From positions 1 through 64,000 of the forward strand of contig MFYJ01000012.1 in NCBI GenBank assembly GCA_001787755.1: a DNA stretch of 64,000 nucleotides, read 5' to 3'. The notes beneath the pieces are model-generated. The model did no database searches. It was not told where the DNA came from and was given only the letters and a program-made list of their open reading frames with translations. Both the position numbers and the translations under genes were made by a program. The DNA is from Candidatus Peribacteria bacterium RIFOXYB1_FULL_54_35 (GTDB lineage Bacteria; Patescibacteriota; Gracilibacteria; Peribacterales; Peribacteraceae). Shown here piece by piece: positions 8,569 to 17,158 of the stretch (position 1 is its first letter; each line of letters opens with the position of its first letter).

Positions 8569-9204
8569 TCATGGCCGAGTCGTGCGTTTTCGTCTCCTCT
8601 TCCTGGGTGCATAGTCATAGGCGATATACGTATCTGACTTGCCAAGACTGCTCTGCATTTCCTCGCCGACGAATGCATTCTCCGCGACAGAATAGATAAA
8701 TTTCGGCCCTCTGGAATGATCACATTGTACAATGAGCGCCTCATCTGTGAGCGCGTGTGTATGCACATCGAGGAGTTGCTCAATGTCTGCTCGCCAATCG
8801 CAACCCCCGCTCGCAATGAGGAGTATGTCGGCTCGTCCTTCTCCTTGGTATGATATCGCTCCGTCTGCGCAGATTCTCGGGAGTGCCATGCAGTGCTCGT
8901 GCAGTCTGTAACCGATATCGACGAGCTCATCAAAAGCATCGAAATCATCTCTGTCGTGAAGATCGGATAAGCTTATCTGAATCCGACGGTGCTCACCGTT
9001 CCTCAGTAGCCAGATTCGTCCATCCCTCTCCCCGACGATCGTCATCATTCTTCCTCTTGTGAGTTCAGTGAGCTGATGAACGTTCCAGTGTTTTCCCCCT
9101 AAAGATCCCTCACTGAAGAGCACTGCTCCTTCTCCAATGTCTGTGATCAGCTGTTTGGTTGGAGGGAACTCAAGGAAAGTATCTCCCCCAGCAACAATTC
9201 TCAT
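8569..9204 (-). CDS. hypothetical protein
   Basis: 211 residues, soluble, mixed alpha/beta composition (TIVGERDGRIWLLRNGEHRR, ADILLIASGGCDWRADIEQL) with a strongly basic tail RKRRRKRTTRP. No family recognised. The first in-frame ATG (9210) abuts the TATAAT box, so the second ATG, 6 nt further at 9204, is the likely leaderless start. Confidence 0.6.
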   Translation of the reverse strand: MRIVAGGDTFLEFPPTKQLITDIGEGAVLFSEGSLGGKHWNVHQLTELTRGRMMTIVGERDGRIWLLRNGEHRRIQISLSDLHDRDDFDAFDELVDIGYRLHEHCMALPRICADGAISYQGEGRADILLIASGGCDWRADIEQLLDVHTHALTDEALIVQCDHSRGPKFIYSVAENAFVGEEMQSSLGKSDTYIAYDYAPRKRRRKRTTRP

Positions 9205-9210
9205 AATCAT

Positions 9211-9238
9211 ATTATAATATGAAATATTGCTGAGTCAA
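9211..9238 (-). promoter_or_regulatory. sigma-70 type promoter, leaderless
   Basis: Reading the minus strand, TTGACT (9238-9233), a 16-nt spacer, then TATAAT (9216-9211). The -10 box ends 6 nt before the ATG at 9204. This is the clearest promoter in the window. Confidence 0.75.
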
Positions 9239-9483
9239 TACTGGCATTGACTTATTTTCATTCTTTGGCACTATCTCACTCAGTTCCAAAGACCGGCACA
9301 TAGGAGTGATGACTTATGAAGATCTGTGCAGGTCTCTGTTGACGGAAACAGAACCCGAGACAGGAGAGGACGATCTTCCATAACAGTGTATGACTTTTCC
9401 CAAATAGAGATTTCCTGCCCAGGGGAGCAGTTTCCCGGAGCGGAATTTCAGTGACAAAACCCTGTTTTTTCCGTCTGAACAGG
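9239..9483. other. intergenic region upstream of the sigma factor gene
   Basis: No open frame of note. It contains a small hairpin (TCTGTT / AACAGA, 9339-9355) and a GC-rich stretch before the -10 box of the next gene; I see no recognisable RNA element. Confidence 0.4.
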
Positions 9484-9489
9484 TATAAT
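9484..9489 (+). promoter_or_regulatory. -10 box of the ECF sigma factor gene
   Basis: TATAAT, 19 nt before the ATG at 9509. There is no clear -35 at the normal spacing; an ECF-type autoregulated promoter is possible but not evident. Confidence 0.4.
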
Positions 9490-9508
9490 CCGACTCTCTC
9501 AAATTCCT

Positions 9509-10078
9509 ATGTCCAGAAAGACGCTTGAGGAGGCAGATCTCCAGGACCTGGTACGACGATCCCAGGAGGGAGATACAGAGGCGTTCGCCGGGATCTACAA
9601 CCACTACTTTGAGTCCGTGTACCGGTTCACGGCCTTTCGGGTGCCGGAGGAAATGGCAGAGGACATTGTGGCGGATGTCTTCGTAAAGGCATGGGAGAAG
9701 CTCCACACGTACAAGCTGCGGCGCAATGTGCCTTTCGGCGCGTGGCTCTTCCGCATTGCAAGGCACACCCTCGTAGACGCGTACCGCTCGTACCAGAAAA
9801 TGGAGGAGGTACCGGAGGACATGGAGGACACTGACGAGTTTAATCGTGCGGAGACCCGGGTAAAGCGTAAGCATCTGCTCAAGATGGTCCGCGGAGCGAT
9901 GGATGAACTCCCGAAGAGGTACCAGGAAGTGCTGCACTTATCGTATGTTGCGGAATTGCCGAATGATGAGGTGGCAAGAGTCCTCAAGATGCGCAGCGGA
10001 GCGGCCCGTACTCTCAAGTTCCGGGCCCTCAAGAAACTCGAGGAAAATCTCCCCCCTGAAATCTTCGAAACTATGTAA
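9509..10078 (+). CDS. RNA polymerase ECF-type sigma-70 factor
   Basis: 189 residues, usual ECF length. Region 2 spans roughly residues 22-95 (GDTEAFAGIYNHYFESVYRF, the core-binding DIVADVFVKAWEKL, GAWLFRIARHTLVDAYRS). Region 4 (about 125-180) has LPKRYQEVLHLSYVAELPND followed by a helix-turn-helix, RVLKMRSGAARTLKFRALKK. It directs RNA polymerase to a small regulon. The FecR-domain membrane protein 36 nt downstream is its likely partner or anti-sigma factor, as is usual for ECF gene pairs. Confidence 0.92.
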   Translation: MSRKTLEEADLQDLVRRSQEGDTEAFAGIYNHYFESVYRFTAFRVPEEMAEDIVADVFVKAWEKLHTYKLRRNVPFGAWLFRIARHTLVDAYRSYQKMEEVPEDMEDTDEFNRAETRVKRKHLLKMVRGAMDELPKRYQEVLHLSYVAELPNDEVARVLKMRSGAARTLKFRALKKLEENLPPEIFETM

Positions 10079-10114
10079 CAAAAGCCGTTTTCTCCCGTTT
10101 GCACTACTGCATAG

Positions 10115-12040
10115 ATGTCCTCACCTCTCTTCACCACCCTCCGAAAAGAGACAAAACCGTCCGCAGCGGTGAAAAATCGTATCTACGGGAAGATTCAGCG
10201 GCGCATCAGTCCCGCGGAGTTTTTCTGTGCGGAGGTGCAGGCAGGGCTGGCAACCGGAATCGAGGCCCGGAAGAGAGTATGGCTGCGTGTTGCACGCAGG
10301 ATCCAGACGGAGCATGCCCTCAGTCTCCTCGAGCGCCTGCGGGAAATTGCAACGCCTCCTGCCGCTCTCCGTGCACGGCTCTTTGCGCGGATACTGCCAT
10401 GCTTGCAGCCGGTGATTGCTTCCACCCGGATGTACCGTCCTCTCAAATGGGCTGCTTCTTTTGCGCTTTTTGCTCTCGCAGTCCGTGTTGCGCCGTTCCT
10501 CATTCTTGCGGAACCCACTGTGGCGGATTCTGCCGTCACACTCCTCCCCACACGGGGAGAGGTATCTGTTTCCGTAGGGGGGATGTGGCAGCCCGTGACG
10601 GATGAGTTTGTGCTTGAGCCGGGGACCATCCTGCGTACCGGGGATGGAGAGGCGAGTATTCTCTTCCATGACGATGGTGTTCTCCGCCTGGATGCCAACA
10701 CTACAGTGATGCTCCATGACACAGCGAAGCGTTTCGGTTCCTCCTCTTCCGACGTTACGCCGACATTTGCACTGTATACAGGGCGGCTGTGGGTACAGGG
10801 GCTTGTGCCAACGCATGTGCAGGGGCTCGCCGTTGCCACTTCCTATGGAACAGTGCTCGTGAATGAAGGGAGCCTCTCCGTAGCGGAGGATGAAGCGGTG
10901 GACGTGGAGGTCTTTGATCGTCGTGCAACGGTTCTGCAGGGCGGGGATGAAATTGTGCTCGTTGCCGGTGAGCGCACGCGCATGTGGGAGGAGAACATTC
11001 CTCTCGTGAAGAGGATCGCCAATGAGCGGTACGACGAGAGTTGGACGGAGCAGAACCTCGCACGCGATGCCGTGCACCGCCGCGAGATTGCGCAGCTCCA
11101 GCAGGAACGGCGTGCTGCCATGGCGGGCATTCTTCCCACTTCCAGGCTGTACCCGGTCAAGCGTGCTGCAGAAGCAGTAGATGTACTCCTCACGTTTGGG
11201 GAAGACGCGCGCACACAGAAGCGCCTCACGTATGCGAACACCCGCCTCAACGAGGCTGCGGCGCTTCTCGCTGGGGATCAGGGTGCGCAGGCAGCGGAGC
11301 CGCTTGCGGAGTACCGTGCAGTGCTCCTTGCACTTGCCGATGGCTCAGAAGAAGGCACACTCACACAGTTCCTTCTGGAGCAGTCGCTCTCCGAAGCAAG
11401 TGCCGACATGGCGGCAGCGCTCCCGGATGATGCGTTCTATCTCCTTAAGCAGGCGGTGCTCGAAGCGAGCGTTGAAATCGATGGTGCTGTGACTGCGGAT
11501 GATATCCAGGGACTGCTCATCATGGATGCACTTGCGGCCCTCATCCAGACGGTGGAAGCGGGCGAAGTGGAGGGTGTTCAGAAGGCATGGGTGGATCTCC
11601 AGCCGCATCTTGCACTGACCGAGCAGGAGGACAGCAAGATGCAGGAGGGTGTGCACAAAGAGATTCTCGCTCTACTCACGCGGTTTGCTCTTGCCGTGCA
11701 GGAACATGAGGAGCAGATTGCCGCCATCGATCCCGAGCTGGTGGATCAGCTTGCTGCGTACCTGCCCAGCGGATCGGAATCCGCAGTGCCGGTCATGTCC
11801 GAAGAAGAGCTCCAGATTCTGGTACAGAGTATTTATGACCGCATCTTCCTGTACCACATGACACGCTCGCGCGTGAACCAGTTCTTTGCGGAGGTGAAGG
11901 CACTCGCGGGGCATCCCGAGGAGGGACGCATTCTCCGCCGCCTGTTCGTCATCCTGCCGGATGGCCCCGAGCAGTTCCCGTCCCGCGTTCGTCGCGAGAT
12001 CACCAATCTCCGCTGGGCACGTGAGGGGGGGATCATCTGA
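10115..12040 (+). CDS. FecR-domain membrane protein, putative anti-sigma regulator
   Basis: 641 residues. A basic, helical cytoplasmic N-terminus (1-105) is followed by one membrane helix at about 108-130 (LKWAASFALFALAVRVAPFL) and a FecR-type beta domain outside the membrane (about 135-280: GEVSVSVGGMWQPVTDEFVL, GTILRTGDGEASILFHDDGV, LRLDANTTVML). A long helical region (about 300-640) resembles the DUF5667 type often paired with such domains (GILPTSRLYPVKRAAEAVDV). FecR proteins transmit an outside signal to an ECF sigma factor; gene order supports that here. The cytoplasmic part lacks an obvious zinc-binding anti-sigma motif, so the mechanism is inferred. Confidence 0.8.
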   Translation: MSSPLFTTLRKETKPSAAVKNRIYGKIQRRISPAEFFCAEVQAGLATGIEARKRVWLRVARRIQTEHALSLLERLREIATPPAALRARLFARILPCLQPVIASTRMYRPLKWAASFALFALAVRVAPFLILAEPTVADSAVTLLPTRGEVSVSVGGMWQPVTDEFVLEPGTILRTGDGEASILFHDDGVLRLDANTTVMLHDTAKRFGSSSSDVTPTFALYTGRLWVQGLVPTHVQGLAVATSYGTVLVNEGSLSVAEDEAVDVEVFDRRATVLQGGDEIVLVAGERTRMWEENIPLVKRIANERYDESWTEQNLARDAVHRREIAQLQQERRAAMAGILPTSRLYPVKRAAEAVDVLLTFGEDARTQKRLTYANTRLNEAAALLAGDQGAQAAEPLAEYRAVLLALADGSEEGTLTQFLLEQSLSEASADMAAALPDDAFYLLKQAVLEASVEIDGAVTADDIQGLLIMDALAALIQTVEAGEVEGVQKAWVDLQPHLALTEQEDSKMQEGVHKEILALLTRFALAVQEHEEQIAAIDPELVDQLAAYLPSGSESAVPVMSEEELQILVQSIYDRIFLYHMTRSRVNQFFAEVKALAGHPEEGRILRRLFVILPDGPEQFPSRVRREITNLRWAREGGII

Positions 12041-12120
12041 CGTTTGCTCGTTTGCTCGTTCTCTCGTTGCTCGGCGTGTCTCGTTTTACGTGTCACGAGC
12101 AAACGAGAAACGAGAGAACG
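12041..12120. repeat. inverted repeat of ttgctcg/cgagcaaa words
   Basis: The left arm (12041-12074) reiterates cgtttgctcg/ttctctcg; the right arm (12096-12120) is the complementary cgagcaaacgagaaacgagag. The arms can form a long imperfect hairpin between the FecR gene and efp. It is one of a set of word-reiterated intergenic repeats in this window. Confidence 0.7.
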
Positions 12121-12201
12121 ATCTTGCTTTTTAATAGGTTGAATGCTGCCGAAGTTCTTGACGTGCTCAGTGGACTCTTCCAGAATCTGCACGCTTTTTC
12201 T

Positions 12202-12759
12202 ATGTACACACTCGCAGAGCTGAAACCCGGCCGTGCCGTCGTCTTCGAGGGGCAGCCGTACCTCATTACGTGGTCACAATTCAGTAAACAAGGGCGCCAG
12301 GGAGGGGTAGCCGCAACCAAGATGAAGAACCTGAAGACCGGTTCCGTGATACAGCAGACGTTCCAGGGGAGCGACAAACTGGAGGAGGCCGATGTCGGTT
12401 ACCGCAAAGTGCAGTACCTCTACGGTGACGGGAACTCCTTCACATTCATGGATCTCAACTCGTACGATCAGTTTGCGCTCACGAGCGAGATGGTGGGGGA
12501 TGCGGCAGAGTATTTAATGGAAGGTCTGGAGCTCGATGCCATGATTTTTGAGGAGAATCCCATTGGCATCCAGCTGCCGGCAACGGTGGAACTGAAAGTC
12601 GTGGAGACCATCCCCGGCGTGAAAGGCGATACGGCGAGCGGCGGGAACAAGCCTGCAACCCTTTCTTCCGGCCTCAAGGTGAACGTGCCGCTCTTCATCA
12701 ACGAAGGGGACATTGTGAAGGTGAACACCGTCTCCGGGGAATATATGGGGAGGATGTAG
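12202..12759 (+). CDS. efp: elongation factor P
   Basis: 185 residues, full length, three beta-barrel domains; relieves ribosome stalling at polyproline. Motifs: MYTLAELKPGRAVVFEGQPY, MKNLKTGSVIQQTFQGSDK, SFTFMDLNSYDQFALTSEMV, LPATVELKVVETIPGVKGDTA and the C-terminal VNTVSGEYMGRM. The modifiable loop reads KQGRQGG where E. coli has KPGKGQA, so the tip residue is Arg and the preceding Pro is replaced. No EarP-, EpmA- or YmfI-like modification gene lies in the window. ATG 12202 matches family N-termini; the frame is open upstream only through the repeat. Confidence 0.95.
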   Translation: MYTLAELKPGRAVVFEGQPYLITWSQFSKQGRQGGVAATKMKNLKTGSVIQQTFQGSDKLEEADVGYRKVQYLYGDGNSFTFMDLNSYDQFALTSEMVGDAAEYLMEGLELDAMIFEENPIGIQLPATVELKVVETIPGVKGDTASGGNKPATLSSGLKVNVPLFINEGDIVKVNTVSGEYMGRM

Positions 12760-12880
12760 AGCTTGTTAGCTTTATTAGCTTGTTAGGTTTATAGCTTCAT
12801 TAGAAAAAAATACCAAGGCACCAGGTTCAAAAATCCAAACCCCTAAAGAAGCTAATGAAGCTAATCGGCTAAGAAGCTAG
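12760..12880. repeat. inverted repeat of gaagctaat words with taccaagg core
   Basis: The left arm repeats agcttgttagc/ttcattag; the right arm (12846-12880) repeats gaagctaatgaagctaat. The centre holds aaaataccaaggcaccag, close to the centre of the repeat at 50637-50757. It fills the efp-gatB convergent gap and runs over the gatB stop codon; it could act as a bidirectional terminator, although GC-poor. Confidence 0.7.
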
Positions 12881-14328
12881 TTTTCAAGTTGCTTCCTCAG
12901 GATCTCATTCACCTTTGCAGGGTTTGCCTGCCCTTTGCTCTCCTTCATCACCCAACCGACAATGGCGCCGAGGGCGGCCTCCTTTCCCTTTTTGAACGAT
13001 TCGATTGCCTGGGGGTTACTGTCCATCGCCTTCAGCACCAGCGTCTCTATGGCGCTGTCGTCGCTGATCTGCTGCATGCCTTCTTCCTCTATGATCTGCG
13101 AAGCGGTTTTGCCCGTCTGCACCATTTTCTCCAGCACGTCCTTCCCCGCATTCGCCGAGATGGTTCCGCTCCCAATCTTTCCTGCAAGCTCCACCATCGC
13201 TTCGACGCCGGGGGCATCGCTGATTTCCTTCTCCTCCGCCTTCAGGAAACCGAGCAGCTGGGTGAGAACCAATCCGGATGAGCGCTTCGCATCATTCGTC
13301 TTTTTGTAGACGGCATCGAAGATGCGCCGGAGCTCCGGCTGGTCTATGAGCTGCACAGCGAGCGCTTCATCCAGTCCCAGATCCATGTACTGCTTCTTGC
13401 GCTCCTGCGGGAGGGCGGGGAGTTCCTTCCGTATGTTCTCAATATCTTCCTTTGTGAACGTGAGCGGCGGAATATCCGGTTCCGGGAAGTAGCGGTAGTC
13501 GTCTGCCGTTTCCTTCTCCCGCAGCATTTTCGTCTTTTCCTCCTCATCCATCCAGCCGACGGTGATATCGCGTGGGAGGGGCCCCCCGTTCTTCTCCCAT
13601 TCCTTCCGGAGTCGCTTCTCCTCGTACTTCAGGGCTTTCTCCAGCGCCTTGAAGGAGTTGAGGTTCTTGATCTCACTGCGCGGGTTCAGATCTTTCGCTC
13701 CCTTCTCTCTCAGGGAGATGGACGCATCGAACCGCATCATGCCCTTGAACATGTCTGCATCCGAAGCTCCCACTGCTATGAGTATCCGCCTGAGTTCCTG
13801 GGCGAATGCCACTGCTTCCTCCGGGCTGCGCAGATCCGGTTCTGTCACGATTTCCATCAGAGGAGTGCCGGCGCGGTTGTAGTCACACAGCGTCTTCGAT
13901 CCTCTGTGCGTGAGTTTTCCCGCATCATTCTCCATGTGCAGTCTTGTGATGCCGCACCTCTCTTCATTCACTACCTGTCCGCTGTCATCTCTCACCACGA
14001 AGCTCACAGTGCCGCCGCTTGCAAGAGGGAAGTCGTACTGCGAGATCTGAAACCCGCAGGGGAGATCCGGGTAGAAGTAGTGCTTCCTGTCGAAGTGGTT
14101 CTGCGCGTTCACTGTTCCCTTGAGTGCCAGTGCGGCTATGACCGCTTTCTTCACTGCCTCTCCGTTCGGTGCGGGGAGCGTACCGGGATGCCCCATGCAG
14201 ACGGGGCAGACGGTGGTGTTCGGCGCCTTGCCGAACGCGTCGTTATCGCAGCTGCAGAACATCTTCGTCTTTGTGTTCATCTGCGCGTGGACTTCCAGCC
14301 CGATGATTGTTTCTAGTTCAGCAGACAT
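12877..14328 (-). CDS. gatB: Asp-tRNA(Asn)/Glu-tRNA(Gln) amidotransferase subunit B
   Basis: Kinase/transamidation subunit of GatCAB, which converts misacylated Glu-tRNA(Gln) and Asp-tRNA(Asn). 483 residues, full length. Motifs: IIGLEVHAQMNTKTKMFCSC, the zinc-type cysteines in CPVCMGHPGTLP, FDRKHYFYPDLPCGFQISQY, LHMENDAGKLTH, DYNRAGTPLMEIVTEPD, and the C-terminal YqeY-like helical domain with GKDVLEKMVQTGKTASQIIE. gatA and gatC are not in this window. Confidence 0.97.
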   Translation of the reverse strand: MSAELETIIGLEVHAQMNTKTKMFCSCDNDAFGKAPNTTVCPVCMGHPGTLPAPNGEAVKKAVIAALALKGTVNAQNHFDRKHYFYPDLPCGFQISQYDFPLASGGTVSFVVRDDSGQVVNEERCGITRLHMENDAGKLTHRGSKTLCDYNRAGTPLMEIVTEPDLRSPEEAVAFAQELRRILIAVGASDADMFKGMMRFDASISLREKGAKDLNPRSEIKNLNSFKALEKALKYEEKRLRKEWEKNGGPLPRDITVGWMDEEEKTKMLREKETADDYRYFPEPDIPPLTFTKEDIENIRKELPALPQERKKQYMDLGLDEALAVQLIDQPELRRIFDAVYKKTNDAKRSSGLVLTQLLGFLKAEEKEISDAPGVEAMVELAGKIGSGTISANAGKDVLEKMVQTGKTASQIIEEEGMQQISDDSAIETLVLKAMDSNPQAIESFKKGKEAALGAIVGWVMKESKGQANPAKVNEILRKQLEN

Positions 14329-14367
14329 AAGTGGTGGTGGCTCTCAACATTGCTGAGGAGGTCCTGA

Positions 14368-14406
14368 GCCCTTCGGCTGCGCTCAGGACAGGCCCTGCCG
14401 AAGGGC
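14368..14406. repeat. palindromic CCCTTCGGC element
   Basis: GCCCTTCGGC and GCCGAAGGGC (perfect 10-bp arms) flank tgcgctcaggacaggccct. It belongs to the same family as the element in guaA and lies in the gap between gatB and the next gene. Confidence 0.65.
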
Positions 14407-14487
14407 CTATGATGGTCTCGAGCTCCGGCATCAAAGAAAGTGTATCTGTCGCTCGCCAAAAGGCAAAAGAGGAGTTAGCGTATTTTT

Positions 14488-14994
14488 GTGTCTTTTGAAG
14501 GATTCGCAGGATCGGATAAAGCCCCGGCCATAGAGCAGGCTCTGCAGGGTGTGGAGCTGGGCTCCAAGGACCAGCAGTTGCTTGTTCTCTACTTCGCCGG
14601 GGAACGCCGTGCCACCATCGCAGAAGCTCTGGGGCTCCGCAGCGCGGGGAGCCTTTCCGGCATGCTCGCCAAAGCGAAGCAGTTACTCCCCCCAGACCTT
14701 CTTGCCGGGCTTTCCGGCGGACTCATACGTTTCCGTGATCCTGTGAAGACGGGCAATCCCCTCCAGTCTTCCGAACTGGATGCGCTGGATTTTCATGAAC
14801 TTGCCTGCCTTACGCTCCATGCGCATGGGAAAGATCTCATGTTCATAGCCGGGCAGTGCCATCTCTCCGAGCAGGATGCCGCCGCAGCGCTTGCGCGGGC
14901 TCTGGACTCTCTCTCACCGGAGCTTCGTGAGCGCTTCCTTGCCATGCGCGGAGATAGCACCGATAGTCCGGATGTTCTGCGGAGAGCAGCCTGA
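14488..14994 (+). CDS. hypothetical helical protein
   Basis: 168 residues, GTG start. All-helical composition; SKDQQLLVLYFAGERRATIA EAL and SLSPELRERFLAMRG resemble sigma-region-4-like helix-turn-helix layouts in two places (about 28-50 and 120-155), but no family can be assigned. A GAGGAG lies 13 nt upstream of the GTG. It sits alone between gatB and a repeat. Confidence 0.55.
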   Translation: MSFEGFAGSDKAPAIEQALQGVELGSKDQQLLVLYFAGERRATIAEALGLRSAGSLSGMLAKAKQLLPPDLLAGLSGGLIRFRDPVKTGNPLQSSELDALDFHELACLTLHAHGKDLMFIAGQCHLSEQDAAAALARALDSLSPELRERFLAMRGDSTDSPDVLRRAA

Positions 14995-15012
14995 TTAGTT
15001 GTGTTTGTTTTA

Positions 15013-15113
15013 TAGCTTGTTAGCTTCATTAGCTTCGTTAGGAAGGTACGAAGGAATCAAACCAAACATCTCTATCTCTAATGAAGCTAACGCAGCTAAT
15101 GAAGCTAAAAACT
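15013..15113. repeat. inverted repeat of gaagctaa words
   Basis: The left arm (15013-15041) reiterates agcttgttagcttcatt; the right arm (15079-15109) reiterates taatgaagctaacgcagc. The centre contains ggtacgaaggaatcaaacc, similar to the taccaagg centre of the 12760 repeat. It separates two convergent genes. Confidence 0.65.
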
Positions 15114-15130
15114 TGAGAAGCATGCAAGCT

Positions 15131-15616
15131 TCAAAGTACCGATTCAGCGGTGTGGACAGGGGTCTTTATCTGAACTTGCGGGTAATCCACGATCAGCACG
15201 CCGTCGAGGTGGTCGATTTCGTGCTGCACCACGTGCGACTCAAATCCCTGCACCTTCCGTTCCTGCTGTTTCCCTTTCTCATCGAGGTAGGTGAATGTGA
15301 CGGATGCCGGGCGTGCGATCGGCAGCCAGACACCGGGGAGGCTGAGGCAGCCTTCTTCCATAGTATCCATCTCTTTGCTGCGCCAGGTGATCTCCGGGTT
15401 GATGAGCGGGGTGTGCTTCCCGTTGATCATGACGATGCAGAGCCGGAGTGATTTGCCAACCTGTGGCGCGGCGAGGCCCACTCCCTCAGCATCCTGCAAG
15501 GTTTGTTGCATGTCTTTAATAAGCTTTGTGGTCTCCCTTGATATTTTTGGAATTTTCGCTGCTTTCCTCCGCAGGACAGGGTTCTTTTCGCCGGTGACGA
15601 TGGGCAGCACTGCCAT
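15131..15616 (-). CDS. def: peptide deformylase
   Basis: 161 residues; removes the N-formyl group from nascent proteins using a metal ion. All three signature motifs are present: GVGLAAPQVG, EGCLSLPGVW (metal Cys) and the metal/catalytic HEIDHLDGVL. The C-terminus is short and not of the extended type. It ends about 20 bp after the 15013-15113 repeat on this strand. Confidence 0.96.
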   Translation of the reverse strand: MAVLPIVTGEKNPVLRRKAAKIPKISRETTKLIKDMQQTLQDAEGVGLAAPQVGKSLRLCIVMINGKHTPLINPEITWRSKEMDTMEEGCLSLPGVWLPIARPASVTFTYLDEKGKQQERKVQGFESHVVQHEIDHLDGVLIVDYPQVQIKTPVHTAESVL

Positions 15617-15681
15617 CCCCTACATCGTGGCTTCCGGTGGGGATTTTTGCAAGGGATATGTCTTTTGCTGAAGATCCAAGA

Positions 15682-15752
15682 GGCAAATAACAAGATGCAA
15701 ACAAGTTCCAAATCATGCTGCTCAACGTGAATATTTTTGTGATTTGCATCTT
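15682..15752. repeat. inverted repeat between def and the exonuclease gene
   Basis: AAGATGCAAA (15692-15701) and TTTGCATCTT (15743-15752) form perfect arms. The left side continues in aaataacaagatgcaaacaag words typical of the other intergenic repeats here. The 163-bp gap holds no gene. Confidence 0.6.
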
Positions 15753-15779
15753 AAGACATTCTCCATGTGTATGTCGACA

Positions 15780-16361
15780 TTAGGCAGCAACGCTCTGTAA
15801 ACCCGCGCGTTTCCGCAACTCATCCACATTCTCTATCTGTGCCATCTTCGCCATTTTCAGGAGCGCTTGCGAGGTGAGGAGAACATCCGGGAGAGCGCGG
15901 TGGCGGGCTCGATCCATTGTGAGCCCGAGCCGTGCCGCGAGCACGTCTAAATTGTGCCGGAACTCGTGTGGGAACAGTGACTGGCTCAGGCGCATGGTAC
16001 AGAGACACTCCGGGAGATCTATGTAGCCCCAACAGTGCTCCTTTTCCACTTCCAGGAACCCCATGTCGAACTGAGCGTTATGTGCGACGAGCAGGGAATC
16101 TTTCGCAAACTCCAGGAAGCGGGGGAGCACCTGGTCTATGGTCGGGGCACCCGCCACATCCACATCATCGATCTTATTGATCCGTTTGGCTTCCCACGGG
16201 ATGGCGCGTTCAGGGTTTACGAGTTCCACAAATGCTCGTTCTTCCTGTATGACGCCGTTCTCTATGCGTACGCCGGCAATTTCGATGATCTTGTCTCCTC
16301 TGTACGGGTCGAGGCCGGTGGTCTCGACGTCGAAGACGGTGAAGACGGGGAGCGCTGGCAT
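15780..16361 (-). CDS. DnaQ-like 3'-5' exonuclease (DNA polymerase III epsilon type)
   Basis: 193 residues. DEDDh exonuclease motifs: FTVFDVETTGLDP (Exo I), LLVAHNAQFDMGFLEVE (Exo II) and HRALPDVLLTSQAL (Exo III, catalytic His and Asp). It probably acts as a proofreading or repair exonuclease; no polymerase is fused and a dnaE partner is not visible here. The frame stays open far upstream, but a promoter with TATAGT ends 9 nt before the ATG at 16361, which I take as a leaderless start. ATGs at 16421 and 16463 are alternatives. Divergent from nth. Confidence 0.85.
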   Translation of the reverse strand: MPALPVFTVFDVETTGLDPYRGDKIIEIAGVRIENGVIQEERAFVELVNPERAIPWEAKRINKIDDVDVAGAPTIDQVLPRFLEFAKDSLLVAHNAQFDMGFLEVEKEHCWGYIDLPECLCTMRLSQSLFPHEFRHNLDVLAARLGLTMDRARHRALPDVLLTSQALLKMAKMAQIENVDELRKRAGLQSVAA

Positions 16362-16370
16362 GGGGGTCCG

Positions 16371-16398
16371 ACTATAGCGGATCTCCTCTTCCGTGCAA
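16371..16398 (-). promoter_or_regulatory. promoter of the DnaQ-like gene
   Basis: On the minus strand TTGCAC (16398-16393), a 16-nt spacer, TATAGT (16376-16371), then 9 nt to the ATG at 16361. Confidence 0.6.
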
Positions 16399-16472
16399 AC
16401 GTCTCCTGCATACGGGATCATTCTCCGCGTGATTTTCTTCACGAACGCCGGGACAGTGCGCATACTGCCACC

Positions 16473-17126
16473 ATGTCCGCAGAGAAACTCACTGTCGAGA
16501 AGGTGATCCGCGCACTCAGGAAGGAGTATCCCAGGGTGAACTGCACGCTCCATTGGCGGTCTTCTCTGGGACTCCTCGTTGCTACCATTCTCGCTGCGCA
16601 ATGCACGGATGAGAGAGTGAATATGGTGACAAAAGATCTCTTCCGGAAGTACAGAAAACCCGGAGACTATCTGGCCGTCTCCCAGAGGCAACTCGAGAAG
16701 GATATCCATTCCTGCGGTACCTACCGCATGAAGGCGAAGGCGATCCGGCAGTCCTGCAGGACCATCATCCGCATGTACGGCGGCAAGGTGCCACGTACTA
16801 TGGAAGAAATGCTCACGCTGCGGGGAGTCGGCCGCAAGACGGCAGCCATCGTCCTCGGCACGGCGTACGGTATCATCGAAGGCATCCCCATAGATACCCA
16901 CAACATCCGTCTCCTGCGCAGGCTCGGGCTCACAAGGAAGAAAGAGCAGGGGAAGATAGAGCTGGACATGATGAAGAAGACGCCGAGGAAGGACTGGCTC
17001 ACGCTCTCGCACCTCATGGTGGCCCACGGCCGCGCCATCTGCCATGCGCGCAATCCTCAGTGCAGTCAGTGTGTTTTCGCCCAAAGCTGCCCGAAGTCTT
17101 TGGTACGGAAGAAGACGGGAAGGTAG
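16473..17126 (+). CDS. nth: endonuclease III (DNA glycosylase/AP lyase)
   Basis: 217 residues; excises oxidised pyrimidines and cleaves the abasic site. The helix-hairpin-helix LTLRGVGRKTAAIVLG contains the catalytic Lys; the catalytic Asp lies in IDTHNIRLLRRLGL. The C-terminal iron-sulfur cysteines have the classic spacing (CHARNPQCSQCVFAQSC). ATG 16473 matches family N-termini; the upstream open frame is a shadow of the exonuclease gene. Together with uvrC at 45.5-47.9 kb it represents DNA repair in this window. Confidence 0.96.
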   Translation: MSAEKLTVEKVIRALRKEYPRVNCTLHWRSSLGLLVATILAAQCTDERVNMVTKDLFRKYRKPGDYLAVSQRQLEKDIHSCGTYRMKAKAIRQSCRTIIRMYGGKVPRTMEEMLTLRGVGRKTAAIVLGTAYGIIEGIPIDTHNIRLLRRLGLTRKKEQGKIELDMMKKTPRKDWLTLSHLMVAHGRAICHARNPQCSQCVFAQSCPKSLVRKKTGR

Positions 17127-17158
17127 AATAGTGCAGTCCATTCATTCCTTCTTTCCCT

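Noticed and set aside
8364-8948. Minus-strand frame reading SHSIVPGGLL and HSMVPGAL
   Set aside because: This is the antisense of the conserved guaA end KPPGTIEWE and of its downstream scrap, not a protein repeat.
14488-14994. Second sigma factor
   Set aside because: Only vague helix-turn-helix resemblance; no region 2 motif.
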